From: Algoriphagus sp. NG3
Lineage (GTDB): Bacteria > Bacteroidota > Bacteroidia > Cytophagales > Cyclobacteriaceae
NCBI RefSeq assembly: GCF_034119865.1
Contig: NZ_CP139421.1
Coordinates: forward strand, 1,178,001-1,242,000
DNA length: 64,000 nucleotides
Direction: 5' to 3'
In this document: in pieces, positions 41,968 to 52,009 of the stretch
Layout of the letters: the number at the start of each line of letters is the position of its first letter
Position numbering within the stretch: position 1 is the stretch's first letter
The notes under the pieces: model-generated
Told to the model about the DNA's origin: nothing
What the model saw: only the letters and a program-made list of their open reading frames with translations
Databases searched by the model: none
Program-made: the position numbers and the translations under genes

Positions 41968-43685
41968 GCGGATTGGATTGGGTAGTGCTTTTTGGCACAT
42001 TAGCGCTAATTGTTACTTACGGAGTTTATAAAACCTATGGGCCAAAGAGTTTAGATTCTTATCTACGAGGAAAGAACTCTATGAACTGGTGGACTATAGG
42101 TTTGTCAATTATGGCCACTCAAGCGTCTGCGATCACTTTTTTGAGCACTCCTGGGCAAGCCTATGAGGATGGTATGCGATTCATCCAGTTTTATTTCGGT
42201 TTGCCACTTGCGATGATCGTGATTTCTGTTGTGTTTATTCCTATCTACTACAGGCTGAAGGTCTATACAGCCTATGAGTTTCTGGAAAATAGGTTTGATC
42301 TGAAAACCAGAACTCTAGCCGCACTGCTTTTTATCATCCAGCGTGGCCTTGCTGCAGGAATCACCATATACGCACCGGCGATTATCCTTTCCACTTTATT
42401 GGGATGGAATCTCACCTTTACCAATATCCTGATAGGCTCACTCGTGATTCTATATACAGTTTCCGGAGGTACAGAAGCTGTCTCTATTACACAAAAACAG
42501 CAGATGGCTGTGATGATGGGAGGCATGATCCTGGCAGGGGTGATAGTAATCCAGCTTCTTCCAATATCCTTTCAGGAAGCCTTACATGTGGCAGGCAAGA
42601 TGGATAAGCTGAACATGATAAACTTTGAATTCGATATTTCAGATCGATATAATGTCTGGTCAGGGATGACCGCAGCGGTATTTTTGTTCCTCTCTTATTT
42701 TGGCACAGATCAAAGTCAGGTGCAGCGCTACCTATCCGGACAAACACTTTCCCAGAGTCGGATGGGATTGATTATGAATGGCTTTTTGAAAATCCCGATG
42801 CAGTTCATCATTTTGTTTATCGGTGTGATGGTTTTTGTTTTTTACCAGTTTTTTCTTCCTCCAGTAGTTTTCAATAAGGTTCAAACCGATAAACTTCGTG
42901 CAAGTGAATATGCGGGTGAATTTGAAGGGTTGGAGCGTCGATATGAGGAGAATTTCGAAAAGAGCAAAGCTTCCTATCTGGAAATGCTTGAAGCTATACA
43001 GCTTCAGGATGAGGGAAAGGAAGCAGACATCCGTGAGAAGATAATAGGACTGAAATCCGAACAGAATTCCATCCGTGATGAGGTTAAAGATTTAATTGTG
43101 ACAAACGATCCAGTTGCTGAAACTCGGGATACGGATTATGTTTTCATGCGCTTTGTGATGGATCATCTGCCTAAGGGAGTCATAGGATTGCTTTTCGCAG
43201 TAATTTTCTCGGCGGCTATGTCTTCAACAGCATCAGAATTGAACGCCCTCGGATCTACCAGTACAGTAGATTTATACAAAAGGTCAATCAATAGAAATGG
43301 TAGTGACAAACATTATTTGAAATCCTCAAAGTTATTTACCGCTTTCTGGGGGCTAGGTGCCATTCTCTTTGCTACCTATGCTTCTTTATTTGAAAATCTT
43401 ATTCAGGCAGTGAATTTATTGGGCTCATTGTTTTACGGCACTATTCTAGGGATATTTTTGGTTGCTTTTTTCATGAAATGGGTGAAAGGTCAGGCGGTAT
43501 TTATCAGCGCATTGCTATCCCAGGCGCTTGTTTTATTTGTCCACTTTCAGAATGGTGATGTAGTGGATGGCAATCTTTGGGATATAGGATACCTCTGGTA
43601 CAATCCCATCGGGTGTTTATCGGTTATGTTGTTAGCAGCACTTATTCAGCTGGTAATCCCGCCAAAAACTCCTAAAACAAGCTGA
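41964..43685 (+). CDS. Sodium:solute symporter (SSS family) with cytoplasmic coiled-coil insertion
   Basis: 573 residues, about 13 membrane helices. N-terminal family features include SMNWWTIGLSIMATQASAITFLSTPGQAY, where the sodium-site residues of SSS helix 1 lie; the SAAMSSTASELNALGS block marks helix 8. Between helices, residues about 302-386 form a charged, glutamate-rich insertion (FEGLERRYEENFEKSKASYLE and on) predicted to be coiled coil, absent from textbook SSS members. The substrate is not readable; sugar or sugar-derivative uptake would fit the PIG-L neighbour. Its start overlaps the micro-protein stop. Confidence 0.88.
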   Translation: MSGLDWVVLFGTLALIVTYGVYKTYGPKSLDSYLRGKNSMNWWTIGLSIMATQASAITFLSTPGQAYEDGMRFIQFYFGLPLAMIVISVVFIPIYYRLKVYTAYEFLENRFDLKTRTLAALLFIIQRGLAAGITIYAPAIILSTLLGWNLTFTNILIGSLVILYTVSGGTEAVSITQKQQMAVMMGGMILAGVIVIQLLPISFQEALHVAGKMDKLNMINFEFDISDRYNVWSGMTAAVFLFLSYFGTDQSQVQRYLSGQTLSQSRMGLIMNGFLKIPMQFIILFIGVMVFVFYQFFLPPVVFNKVQTDKLRASEYAGEFEGLERRYEENFEKSKASYLEMLEAIQLQDEGKEADIREKIIGLKSEQNSIRDEVKDLIVTNDPVAETRDTDYVFMRFVMDHLPKGVIGLLFAVIFSAAMSSTASELNALGSTSTVDLYKRSINRNGSDKHYLKSSKLFTAFWGLGAILFATYASLFENLIQAVNLLGSLFYGTILGIFLVAFFMKWVKGQAVFISALLSQALVLFVHFQNGDVVDGNLWDIGYLWYNPIGCLSVMLLAALIQLVIPPKTPKTS

Positions 43686-43758
43686 TTTGCTTCTGATAAG
43701 AAAAAAGTATTCACTGTCCTTTCGGCTTAAAAATACATAATAAGTCAGCAGAAATATA

Positions 43759-43790
43759 AAGAAGCTTTCCTGTCAGGAAAGCTTCTTTTT
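43759..43790. terminator. Bidirectional terminator between convergent genes
   Basis: AAGAAGCTTTCCTG / CAGGAAAGCTTCTT is a perfect 14-bp inverted repeat with a minimal loop, followed by Ts on the plus strand. It lies between the SSS and DUF2911 stops. Confidence 0.82.
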
Positions 43791-43835
43791 GAATTAGGCT
43801 GGCCATTTCATGAATGGGCGAGTCTGTAAGAATTG

Positions 43836-44681
43836 TTATTTTAAAGTTTTGATGAGTCGCTCGTTCAGTGCTACATAGTCCGGGTTTCCAGCTTCCTGCG
43901 CGAGTTTTTTTGCTTCCTGTGCTGTTTCCACCGCAGTGGTTTTTTCTCCTATTGAAGCTTCTATTTTCGCTTTCAGGTGCATAGTCCAGTATTTAGGATC
44001 ATCTTTCACCGACTCACTTATCCATTTGTAGGCTTGAGTCATGTCTTTTTTATTCGTATAGTAATAGCTAGCTGCAGAATACAGCAGGCTGGGGTCAGTG
44101 GTATTATTGTCTATTACATACTCTTTGATCTGTGACATTACCAGTGGGTCCACCTGTGTTTCGATTCTGAAATCAACTTGTGTCTTTTCCCATCTTAGTG
44201 AAAGGTCAGAACCTGTATCCGTCATATTGGCAAAGCTGATTTCAAATGTTTCCTCCTTCTTTTTCAGTTTTTTAGGCTTAGCGCTGAACCTAAGCATATC
44301 ATCTGCTTGGTCATAGCCTATAGCTCCCCATAATTCGGTATTCTTGCAAAGAATCATTGTCCACTCAGATTTACCTGGAATAGCGTAAAGTGCATACTGG
44401 CCTGCCGGGATTGTTTTGCCTCCTATAATCACATCAGTGGAAAAAGAAAGGACTGTAGCGCCATTAGCTCCAGTTCTCCAGATCTGCCCATAGGGCACCA
44501 GCTCCCCGAAAATTTTCCGTCCCTTAGTACTGGGTCGGCTGTAGTCCACTGTCACATCCGTTAGGCCTACCTTTTGGGCAATTTTGGCAGATGGAGATGC
44601 CTGAGGCATTTGGATTTGCTGTGCAAAAGAAATAATGCTGCATAGCAAAAAAGTCAAAGTAAATGCGATTTTTTGTTTCAT
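43836..44681 (-). CDS. Exported DUF2911 protein
   Basis: 281 residues with a signal peptide (cleavage after ISFAQ). The DUF2911 domain (about 25-175) shows the family hallmarks VDYSRPSTKGRKIFG, PYGQIWRTGANGATVL, and IPAGQYALYAIPG. The C-terminal part (about 185-280) is helical and TPR-like. The function of DUF2911 is not established; it is very common in Bacteroidota periplasmic proteins. It is transcribed alone. Confidence 0.9.
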   Translation of the reverse strand: MKQKIAFTLTFLLCSIISFAQQIQMPQASPSAKIAQKVGLTDVTVDYSRPSTKGRKIFGELVPYGQIWRTGANGATVLSFSTDVIIGGKTIPAGQYALYAIPGKSEWTMILCKNTELWGAIGYDQADDMLRFSAKPKKLKKKEETFEISFANMTDTGSDLSLRWEKTQVDFRIETQVDPLVMSQIKEYVIDNNTTDPSLLYSAASYYYTNKKDMTQAYKWISESVKDDPKYWTMHLKAKIEASIGEKTTAVETAQEAKKLAQEAGNPDYVALNERLIKTLK

Positions 44682-44864
44682 TGAATTGGGAATAATAATT
44701 TGGTTTAAGTTTCTTAAGCGTAAATTTTATTAGTAGGTTTTAAAAGTTCTGCAATTTCATGCTTTTTAAAGCAAAACAATCAAGGCAAGGATCAATTTTC
44801 TGCATATGCATAAACCTTTTCTGTCGTTTTTCATCATCAATCATTATCCTCCGTATAGATCATT

Positions 44865-45785
44865 ATGAGTTTAGCAATTATTAGCCCCGGCAAAAATCCG
44901 GATGTTTGGATTAAAGAATTTAGAGCCCTGGCACCAGATCTGACTATAGAAGTATATCCAGAAATCAAGGAGCCTGAAAAAGTAGCATATGTTTTCCTCT
45001 GGCAGCACCCGGAAGGTATACTTTCGGATTTTCCTCAGCTTAAACTGATCAGTTCCATGGGAGCCGGAGTAGATCATATTCTGCGGGATAAGACTATCCC
45101 GGATTCCCTGCCAATAGTGCGGATCGTGGATGAAAAGCTCACCTTTTCCATGACGAATTACGTGGTGATGGGAGTTCTCAATTTTCATCGACAGACGCTA
45201 CGCTACCAGATCAATCAATCTCAAAAAATCTGGGATATGAGCAACCCCGAACTGGAGGTGACCATAGGTGTGATGGGAGTAGGGGCATTGGGTAAAGACG
45301 TGATGGATAAACTGGACTATATGGGGTTCCCTGTAGTCGGGTTCGGATCATCAGAAAAATCGGATTTTGAATATCCCTATTACGCTGGGGATAAGCTAGA
45401 GGAGTTTTTACAGCAGGTAAATGTGTTAGTCTGCTTGTTGCCCCTCACTCCGGATACCGAAAACATATTGGACTTAGCATTATTTGAAAAGTGTAATCCT
45501 GGCACCTACCTCATCAATGTAGCTCGTGGTAAGCATCTGGTAGAAGAGGACTTGGTGACAGCTATAGAAAAAGGATATCTTTCTGGAGCTATGTTGGATG
45601 TGTATAGAGAGGAGCCCTTGCCAGAGGAACATCCATTTTGGAATAATCCGAAGATCACCATGACTCCTCATATAGCCAGTGTGACCAATCCGCAGGCGGC
45701 AGCGCCGCAGGTGATAGAAAACATCAGTCGTATGAGGGAAGGTAAAGAATTGGTAAATGTAGTGGATCGAAAACGTGGATACTAA
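44865..45785 (+). CDS. 2-hydroxyacid dehydrogenase (glyoxylate/hydroxypyruvate reductase A-like)
   Basis: 306 residues with the two-domain D-2-hydroxyacid dehydrogenase layout. ISSMGAGVDHIL is the substrate-loop region. The NAD(P)-binding site is VGALGKDVMDKL. The catalytic Arg lies in INVARGKHLVEEDL, the Glu in VYREEPLPEEHPFW and the His in TPHIASVTNP. The HPFW/TPHIAS ending is characteristic of the GhrA subgroup. It reduces glyoxylate or hydroxypyruvate. It is 5 bases upstream of the universal stress protein gene, so the two form an operon. Confidence 0.9.
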   Translation: MSLAIISPGKNPDVWIKEFRALAPDLTIEVYPEIKEPEKVAYVFLWQHPEGILSDFPQLKLISSMGAGVDHILRDKTIPDSLPIVRIVDEKLTFSMTNYVVMGVLNFHRQTLRYQINQSQKIWDMSNPELEVTIGVMGVGALGKDVMDKLDYMGFPVVGFGSSEKSDFEYPYYAGDKLEEFLQQVNVLVCLLPLTPDTENILDLALFEKCNPGTYLINVARGKHLVEEDLVTAIEKGYLSGAMLDVYREEPLPEEHPFWNNPKITMTPHIASVTNPQAAAPQVIENISRMREGKELVNVVDRKRGY

Positions 45786-45790
45786 GTGAT

Positions 45791-46633
45791 ATGGATAAGA
45801 CATTTAAAATTTTGTGCCCTACCGATTTTTCAGAATGCTCTCTCAATGCAATAGAGTATGCTACCAAATTGGGTGAAAAATACCAAGCAGATTTAGTCCT
45901 TTTTCATGTGCTGAATAGGGAGGACTATGAGAAATTGTCTCCTCAGGATACTTCTGGTAAGCATCAGATGGCTTTCGTAATGGGAAAATTGAAAAACCTG
46001 CAGGAAGCAGTACTCGGAGAAGGAATTGCTAATGGCCTTAAATCCTGTTCTACTGTAGTGAAAGAGGGGAGTATAGTAAAGCAGACCTTGGATTTCGCTA
46101 CTGAAATAGATGCTGATTTGTTGGTAGTAGGTACAGAGGGAGTAAATGATTTCAGGGAAAATATGATCGGTTCCCGTGCCAGTAGATTAGTTGAAAAATC
46201 AGATCGGGATATTCTGGTGGTTCCCAGAAAAGTGTATTTCAGGGCTCCGCGTAAGCTTGTATATGCCAGTGATTACCTGGAGGAGGATAAGGTAGCTATC
46301 CAGAAAATAGTAGAAGTAGCTAGGTTCTTCGATTCTGAGATTGACCTGGTTCATGTGAGCTCTACGCACAAAGCACTTGACAAATCCCTTCACTTGACTA
46401 TGGTGGAGGAAATCAAGCCGTTTGTGAAATATGATAAAGTTAATTTTGTCTTGAAATCCTATAAGGATGAGGTGGCGCTGGGGCTGGAGAACTACCTTCA
46501 GACTGCCAAGGGTGATATGTTGGTGACCTTGAGCGAAAAAAAGAGCTTTTTTGATCAGATTTTTTCGAAAAACCTCTCAAAAAAAATGACCTATTTTATC
46601 AATAAACCCCTGTGGGTGATTAAGTCTTTCTGA
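45791..46633 (+). CDS. Tandem universal stress protein
   Basis: 280 residues made of two Usp domains. The first begins FKILCPTDFSECSLNAIEYA and carries the ATP-type loop LVVGTEGVNDFRENMIGSRA with SDRDILVVP. The second (from about residue 150, KLVYASDYLEEDKVAI) is more diverged and lacks a clear G-x2-G-x9-G loop. Tandem Usp proteins are common in Cytophagales. It is co-transcribed with the GhrA-like gene. A weak hairpin plus T tract follows at about 46645-46664. Confidence 0.9.
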   Translation: MDKTFKILCPTDFSECSLNAIEYATKLGEKYQADLVLFHVLNREDYEKLSPQDTSGKHQMAFVMGKLKNLQEAVLGEGIANGLKSCSTVVKEGSIVKQTLDFATEIDADLLVVGTEGVNDFRENMIGSRASRLVEKSDRDILVVPRKVYFRAPRKLVYASDYLEEDKVAIQKIVEVARFFDSEIDLVHVSSTHKALDKSLHLTMVEEIKPFVKYDKVNFVLKSYKDEVALGLENYLQTAKGDMLVTLSEKKSFFDQIFSKNLSKKMTYFINKPLWVIKSF

Positions 46634-46923
46634 AGGCGTTTTAAAACCACAATGGTCTTTTTTTACCATAATGTAACAAAGAAATCAAAGCCTAAAATAG
46701 CAAGGAAAACTGCAGATGAATGAACGAGCTTCTATGTTTTCCTATGTGACTATATGGTTATATATTTTCACCACAGAGAATCATAGCTTGCATAGCTCTT
46801 TTTCGACCAGATCATTTCTCATTTCGAATCTGAGGTTTAATTGGTTCAAAAGATTATGAATCTTGCGGCTCTTGTACTGTCCAAGACCAATAAACATTCT
46901 ATAAACTTTGATTTCTGAAGTTC

Positions 46924-47652
46924 TTAGTCACTCTTTTTCCCTCCAAAAAATCCTTTTAAATAATCAGTGAATTCTTTTCTGGTTTGTGCATTATTGAAGA
47001 CAGAACCTAGTGTGTTTAAAAAGTGATTAAAAGTCAGCTCTTTCTTTTTAACTGGCGCTAAAGGTTTTTTATTAGGCTGTGAACCTATTTCTGGAAGGTC
47101 AGAGCTTTCCTCATCTGTTTTTTGATTTGGATTAGAAGTTTCCGCAGGGTTGTAGCCCACTAGGTCATCAGCCTTTTCAAAACTTTTCTTAGATCTGTCT
47201 TGGTATCCAAGTTTCTCCTCGACCAACCCCTTGTTATTATGGGAGACGGCATCCTCAGGATCCAGTTCTATTGCTTTTTCGTAATCTGCAATAGCGCCTT
47301 CCAAATCGCCGATCCTGTCTTTCAGATAGGCCCGACTACTATAGCGATAAGGGTTTTTGGGGTCTAGATTCGCAGCCCGGTCGAGCTCGGATAGTGCCTC
47401 TTCATTTCTCTTCAGTAAATGCAAAACCACAGCCCGGTCAGAGATATAATCCGTATTGTACGGTTCCAGTGATGTAATCAGGTCAAATTCCACTAACGCT
47501 TCTGTTGTGCGTCCCATACGAGACAGAATCCGTCCACGATTGAGATGTACCTGAGGTTGGTTTGGGCTGCTTTTTACCAACTCGTCAAAGATTAGCAAAG
47601 CCTCTTCAAATTTCCCGGATTTATATAATTCTATACCTTTTTCGAAGTTCAT
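46924..47652 (-). CDS. Cytoplasmic TPR-repeat protein
   Basis: 242 residues without signal peptide. About five consecutive TPR units fill residues 1-170 (for example GKFEEALLIFDELVKSSPNQ, AIADYEKAIELDPEDA). A low-complexity Lys/Pro/Ser linker and a short helical tail (FTDYLKGFFGGKKSD) follow. It is a scaffold or chaperone-type protein of unknown partner. It is transcribed alone, divergent from holA. Confidence 0.85.
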   Translation of the reverse strand: MNFEKGIELYKSGKFEEALLIFDELVKSSPNQPQVHLNRGRILSRMGRTTEALVEFDLITSLEPYNTDYISDRAVVLHLLKRNEEALSELDRAANLDPKNPYRYSSRAYLKDRIGDLEGAIADYEKAIELDPEDAVSHNNKGLVEEKLGYQDRSKKSFEKADDLVGYNPAETSNPNQKTDEESSDLPEIGSQPNKKPLAPVKKKELTFNHFLNTLGSVFNNAQTRKEFTDYLKGFFGGKKSD

Positions 47653-47666
47653 AATTCTGTTTTTTT

Positions 47667-47706
47667 AAACCACAGAGGGCACGGAGTGGTACGCAGAGGG
47701 CGCAAA
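47667..47706. repeat. 'accacagagggcac' dispersed repeat
   Basis: aaaccacagagggcacgg followed by agtggtacgcagagggcgca. This has quasi-periodic CACAGAG/CGCAGAG words, a repeat vocabulary seen between genes in many Bacteroidota. A short fragment (accacagag) also occurs near 46770. Confidence 0.55.
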
Positions 47707-47902
47707 TTTTATATGTTCTTAATCAATCTTTTGGATGCCTGCCGAAGTCTGGATACGAAAACTTAATATTCCCTGATCATTACTGCTTACTTTTTCGAAA
47801 CTCACCACTTTTCAACATTCCAACTTTCCAACACACAACCTACCTACCCTACAAATACAAAGTTAATCCCTGAATAGTTTACCAAAGAATCTTTCTTGGG
47901 TT

Positions 47903-47935
47903 TTTGCCAGCTAACGGATCGGCATGTTATCTTTA
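47903..47935 (+). promoter_or_regulatory. Bacteroidota-type promoter of holA
   Basis: The -33 box TTTG (47903-47906), a 21-base spacer and the -7 box TATCTTTA (47928-47935) match the TTTG-N19-21-TAnnTTTG layout with one mismatch. It precedes the holA ATG by 23 bases and may drive the long holA-to-trmB gene run. Confidence 0.6.
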
Positions 47936-47958
47936 AGCTTTCAAGAATTAACAGGGAA

Positions 47959-48987
47959 ATGCCTCAAAATCCACAAACCGTACTTAAAGACCTGAACGCA
48001 AAAAAGTTTGCACCCATTTATTTTTTGGATGGGGAAGAGCCTTACTTTATTGATCAGATTACAGCTTTTATAGAAAAGAATGCTATCGCTGAGCATGAAA
48101 GGGGTTTTAACCAGATAGTGCTTTATGGAAAGGATGCAAATGTGGGGTTGATCCTGAACAATGCAAGGAAATTCCCTATGATGGCGGATCGGCAGGTGGT
48201 GATTGTGAAAGAAGCCCAAAGTTTGCCAGATCTTAGCAAGGAGGATTCCCAGAAGTTGTTGGTAAGCTATGTGCAAAATCCGCTGCCGAGTACGATTCTG
48301 GTCTTTGCGCATAAGTATAAAAAGCTGGACGGAAGAAGTGCCCTATATAAGGAGTTGGATAAAAAGGCTGTCTATGTACGCTCTGAAAAAGTCAAGGATT
48401 ATAAATTGACAGATTGGATAGAGGGATTTATCAAAGAAACAGAGCACGCTATCGATAACCGTGCCGCTCAGCTCTTGGCAGATTCCATAGGCAATAATCT
48501 GGAAGTACTTTCCAACGAAATTGGGAAAATGCTGATCAATTTCCGGGAGCCCACAAAAATCACCACCGATCATATCTCCAAATATGTTGGGATCAATAAG
48601 GATTACAACAATTTTGAATTTTTAAAAGCTATAGGGTTTAAGGATGTGGTAAAGGCTAATCATATCATCCATTACTTTATCCAAAATCCTAAGGCCAATC
48701 CTGTGATTCCGATGTTTTCCCTGATGTTCAATTATTTCACAAGGATAGCGCTCATACATCAGGCTAAGAAATCCGGGGCCGGCGAGCAGCAACTTGCCAG
48801 CCTTTTGGGACTACCACCTTTTGTGGTCAAAGAATATTTAGTGGCGTCCAGAAACTATAATTTGGGCAAGGTAATTGATGTATTCGCGTACATCAAAGAG
48901 GCTGATCTTCGTTTCAAAGGAGTTGACTCCGGAAGTATGAGCGAAGCTGAAAACCTCCGCGAACTTGTTTACAAGATTTTGCACTGA
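47959..48987 (+). CDS. holA: DNA polymerase III subunit delta
   Basis: 342 residues from ATG 47959, which lies just after the promoter; an upstream GTG/TTG reading would start inside it. The N-terminal domain KKFAPIYFLDGEEPYFIDQI is the characteristic HolA start. The AAA+ -like middle and C-terminal collar helices follow (LADSIGNNLEVLSNEIGKML). Delta opens the sliding clamp within the clamp loader. It is the first gene of a plus-strand run of nine genes with gaps of 0-69 bases. Confidence 0.93.
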   Translation: MPQNPQTVLKDLNAKKFAPIYFLDGEEPYFIDQITAFIEKNAIAEHERGFNQIVLYGKDANVGLILNNARKFPMMADRQVVIVKEAQSLPDLSKEDSQKLLVSYVQNPLPSTILVFAHKYKKLDGRSALYKELDKKAVYVRSEKVKDYKLTDWIEGFIKETEHAIDNRAAQLLADSIGNNLEVLSNEIGKMLINFREPTKITTDHISKYVGINKDYNNFEFLKAIGFKDVVKANHIIHYFIQNPKANPVIPMFSLMFNYFTRIALIHQAKKSGAGEQQLASLLGLPPFVVKEYLVASRNYNLGKVIDVFAYIKEADLRFKGVDSGSMSEAENLRELVYKILH

Positions 48988-49003
48988 TTACCTAAGCCAC
49001 TTT

Positions 49004-52000
49004 ATGAAACATCACTTTGTGCTCCTTGCGGGCCTGCTCGTGCCGAGCCTAGGACTTAGTTTGGAGGCGTTTTCCCAATCTACCCTCTATCAGACTAGTC
49101 CGCAACAGAAGCTAGACCATAACTTAGAGCTTTTTGATAAGCAGCTTTATTCTGCAAGTATCTACGACCACACCCGACTTTTGGAAAAGCCCACAACCTC
49201 TGGCCAGGCTAAAACTGCTGAGCTGAACAGAGCTATGGCGGCACTGAAGTTGGAAAGTCCAGATGGGGCAGGGTTGATGAAAAAGTATATTTATGATCAT
49301 GGAAATGACCCTTCGGTAACTACAGCCGGATTGTATCTGGGCGATCATTTCTTCTTCAAAAGGAATTTTTCAGAGGCCATAGAAAGCTATCAGTTGGTCG
49401 AGGTGGAAAAACTTCCTGTTGAAAGTCAGGCCGAAGTGCTTTTCAAGAAAGGATATTCACATTTCCAGCTCAACCAATACGCAGAGGCTGCACCTTACTT
49501 CGATTCGGGAAAAGCACTGAATCAGCAGGCAAGTTTTGATTCTTACTATTACAGTGGATTTATTGCTATGGAAAACGGCAATACCTCCAAAGCTATTGCT
49601 GACCTACAGACAGCTTCACAATCTGCTTATTATGCCAATAAGGTTCCTTATTTATTGGCTGCGCTTTATTATAAGCAGGGGAGTTATGATCAGTTGATCA
49701 GCTATGCGGAGCCGAAGTTGACCAACGGGCAAAATCTTGAGAAAAAAGAAGTGATCTATCTCTATCTCGCAGAGGCTTATTACGCGAAGAAAAACTTTGC
49801 AAAAGCAGCCGAAAACTATGATGCCTTCATCAATTCCCGCAAGGGGGAACTCGGGAGAGAGGAAATCTATAAAGCTGGGATTTCCCAGTTTGAAATCCAA
49901 AACTATCAACGGGCTACCGACTATCTAAAAGCATCTGCTTCAGCTACTGATGAGATTGGCCAGGCTTCAAGCTACTATCTGGCTCAGGCATATTTGAAGC
50001 TGGAAAATTATCAGTTTGCATCCACCAGCTTCCAGTCAGCATCAAAATCTGATTTCAATCCTGCTATCAAAGAAGAATCAATATTCAATTATGCTAAAGT
50101 AAACTTGCAGAAAGGAAGCTTTCAGTCTGCGATTACCGCTTTAGATGAATATGTGGATGCTTATCCATCAGGGAAGTATCGATCAGAAGCTGAAAGCCTA
50201 CTTTCTGAAGCACTGGTAAACACCAACGATTACCTAAGGGCTATCGATCAGATGGATAAGATTTCGAATAAATCTCCCAGGATCCAGGAAGCTTACCAAA
50301 AAGTAGCCTTCTATCAGGCTATGGCTTACTATAGAGATCAGAAATTCAACCCGGCCTTAGCCTATTTGGATAAATCACTGAAGTTTCCAGTAGATAAAAG
50401 TCTGGTATTGGACTCACATTTCTGGAAAGGGGAAATAAATTCAGCCGCCAGTAATCTGCCGCAGGCCATCAAAGCTTACGAACAGGTAATCAACAATCGT
50501 CCTTCCGGTGCGAGTGGGACGGTAGCCAAAACTTACTATGGCCTTGGATATGCTTATTTCAATTCCCAGCAATACGCCAAAGCTGAAGAACAGTTTAGGA
50601 AATTTACAGAAAACAGACAGATCATTGCCAATAAGCAGCAATACGATGATGCTGTTTTGAGATTGGGGGATTGCTATTATGTGCAGAAAAGATTCAATGA
50701 GTCAGCTTCAACTTTCCAGAAGGCAATCAATGAAGGTAATTCTGGAGTAGATTATGCCTATTACAGATTGGCAGTGGTGCAGAATTTTCAGTCAAGGAAT
50801 CAGGAAGCCCTAGGTCACCTGGACGCCTTGATTTCCAGGTATCCAACTAGTCTTTATTTGGAAGATGCGCTTTACCAGCGTGGGCAGATATATATGGAAG
50901 AAAGCAGCTATCAGGCGGCTTCAGTGTCCTTCTCCGATCTGCTGAGCACAAGGCCTAACAGTCCCTTTGTCCCATATGCATTAGAAGGAAGAGCTGTTGC
51001 AAACTTCTCCCTGCAGAATTACGATCAGACGGTAAAAGATTACAGCACCATATTAAATAGCCATCCTAATTCAGAAAATGCTGAAACAGCGCTAAAAGGA
51101 CTTCAGGAAACCCTGGCAATTCAAGGTAGATCTGGGGAGTTTTCCGATTATCTGACCCAGTATAAAGGGGCAAATCCTAGCAATGGAAGTGTGCAGTCTT
51201 TGGAATTTGAAGCTGCAAAAAGCACCTACCTAGACAAGAACTTTGCGCAGGCTACACGAAGCTTTGAAAGTTACCTGAAGAATTATCCGCAATCTGCTCA
51301 GCGTTCTGATGCAATATACTTTTTGGGAGACAGCTACCTGCAGATGGGAGATACCGAAAAAGCACTAGCGCAATTCAGAACCTTGGAAAAAGAACCCGCT
51401 TCTCCTCAGAGAATCCGTGCGATGCAGAAGATAGGTGTGATAGAATTAGAAAGGAAGAATTTTGCGCAAGCTATCCCTTACTTGGAGACCTCTGTGCAGA
51501 ACGCAAGAAGCAAACCTGAGGAAGCTGAAGCTGTTCAGGGCTTGATGATTGCAAATTTTGAAACTAAAAACTATCAGCAGGCTATCACCCAGGCTGAGCG
51601 ACTCTCAACGTTGGATGGAGTGATTCCTGAATCCTCTCCTAAAGCTTTGCTGATCAAAGCCAAATCCCAAAATGCCCTGAATCAAAAGGGGCAGGCTGAG
51701 CTGACTTTGACGGCTCTGGTGGGAGATTACAAAACAGAACAGGGTGCGGAGGGGCTATATCTACTTGCGTCCGCATTACAGGAAAAAGGGGAAATACAAC
51801 AATCGAATGAATTGATATTCGATCAGTCAGGCCCATTTGTCAATTACGATTACTGGTATGGAAGAATATTCCTCCTGTTGGCTGACAATTATGTGAAAAG
51901 CGGTGAGGACTTTCAGGCTAAAGCTACCCTGGAATCAATTGTAGAGAACTCTACCAATACTGAAATAAAAGAAATGGCTCAATCCAAACTTCAAAGCCTT

Positions 52001-52006
52001 AATTAA
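49004..52006 (+). CDS. Giant exported TPR protein of the Tol/Ton-like envelope cluster
   Basis: 1000 residues from ATG 49004, which starts the signal peptide (cleavage after EAFSQ). The longer reading overlaps holA. Almost the entire mature protein consists of TPR or CpoB/YbgF-like helical repeats; examples are NQYAEAAPYFDSGKALNQQA, QYAKAEEQFRKF, ARSFESYLKNYPQ-type units and ALAQFRTLEKEPASPQRIRA. The repeated 'YFLGDSYLQMGD' element is typical of YfiO/CpoB-type coordinators of outer-membrane assembly. It lies 3 bases before the barrel gene and upstream of SPOR/TolQ/TolR/TonB-like genes. Confidence 0.85.
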   Translation: MKHHFVLLAGLLVPSLGLSLEAFSQSTLYQTSPQQKLDHNLELFDKQLYSASIYDHTRLLEKPTTSGQAKTAELNRAMAALKLESPDGAGLMKKYIYDHGNDPSVTTAGLYLGDHFFFKRNFSEAIESYQLVEVEKLPVESQAEVLFKKGYSHFQLNQYAEAAPYFDSGKALNQQASFDSYYYSGFIAMENGNTSKAIADLQTASQSAYYANKVPYLLAALYYKQGSYDQLISYAEPKLTNGQNLEKKEVIYLYLAEAYYAKKNFAKAAENYDAFINSRKGELGREEIYKAGISQFEIQNYQRATDYLKASASATDEIGQASSYYLAQAYLKLENYQFASTSFQSASKSDFNPAIKEESIFNYAKVNLQKGSFQSAITALDEYVDAYPSGKYRSEAESLLSEALVNTNDYLRAIDQMDKISNKSPRIQEAYQKVAFYQAMAYYRDQKFNPALAYLDKSLKFPVDKSLVLDSHFWKGEINSAASNLPQAIKAYEQVINNRPSGASGTVAKTYYGLGYAYFNSQQYAKAEEQFRKFTENRQIIANKQQYDDAVLRLGDCYYVQKRFNESASTFQKAINEGNSGVDYAYYRLAVVQNFQSRNQEALGHLDALISRYPTSLYLEDALYQRGQIYMEESSYQAASVSFSDLLSTRPNSPFVPYALEGRAVANFSLQNYDQTVKDYSTILNSHPNSENAETALKGLQETLAIQGRSGEFSDYLTQYKGANPSNGSVQSLEFEAAKSTYLDKNFAQATRSFESYLKNYPQSAQRSDAIYFLGDSYLQMGDTEKALAQFRTLEKEPASPQRIRAMQKIGVIELERKNFAQAIPYLETSVQNARSKPEEAEAVQGLMIANFETKNYQQAITQAERLSTLDGVIPESSPKALLIKAKSQNALNQKGQAELTLTALVGDYKTEQGAEGLYLLASALQEKGEIQQSNELIFDQSGPFVNYDYWYGRIFLLLADNYVKSGEDFQAKATLESIVENSTNTEIKEMAQSKLQSLN

Positions 52007-52009
52007 ACC

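Larger units (their letters stand above)
47653..47958. promoter_or_regulatory. Divergent region upstream of holA
   Basis: 306 bases between the TPR gene and holA. It holds a 'cacagagggcac' repeat (47667-47706) and the holA promoter (47903-47935). Nothing else is evident. Confidence 0.5.
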
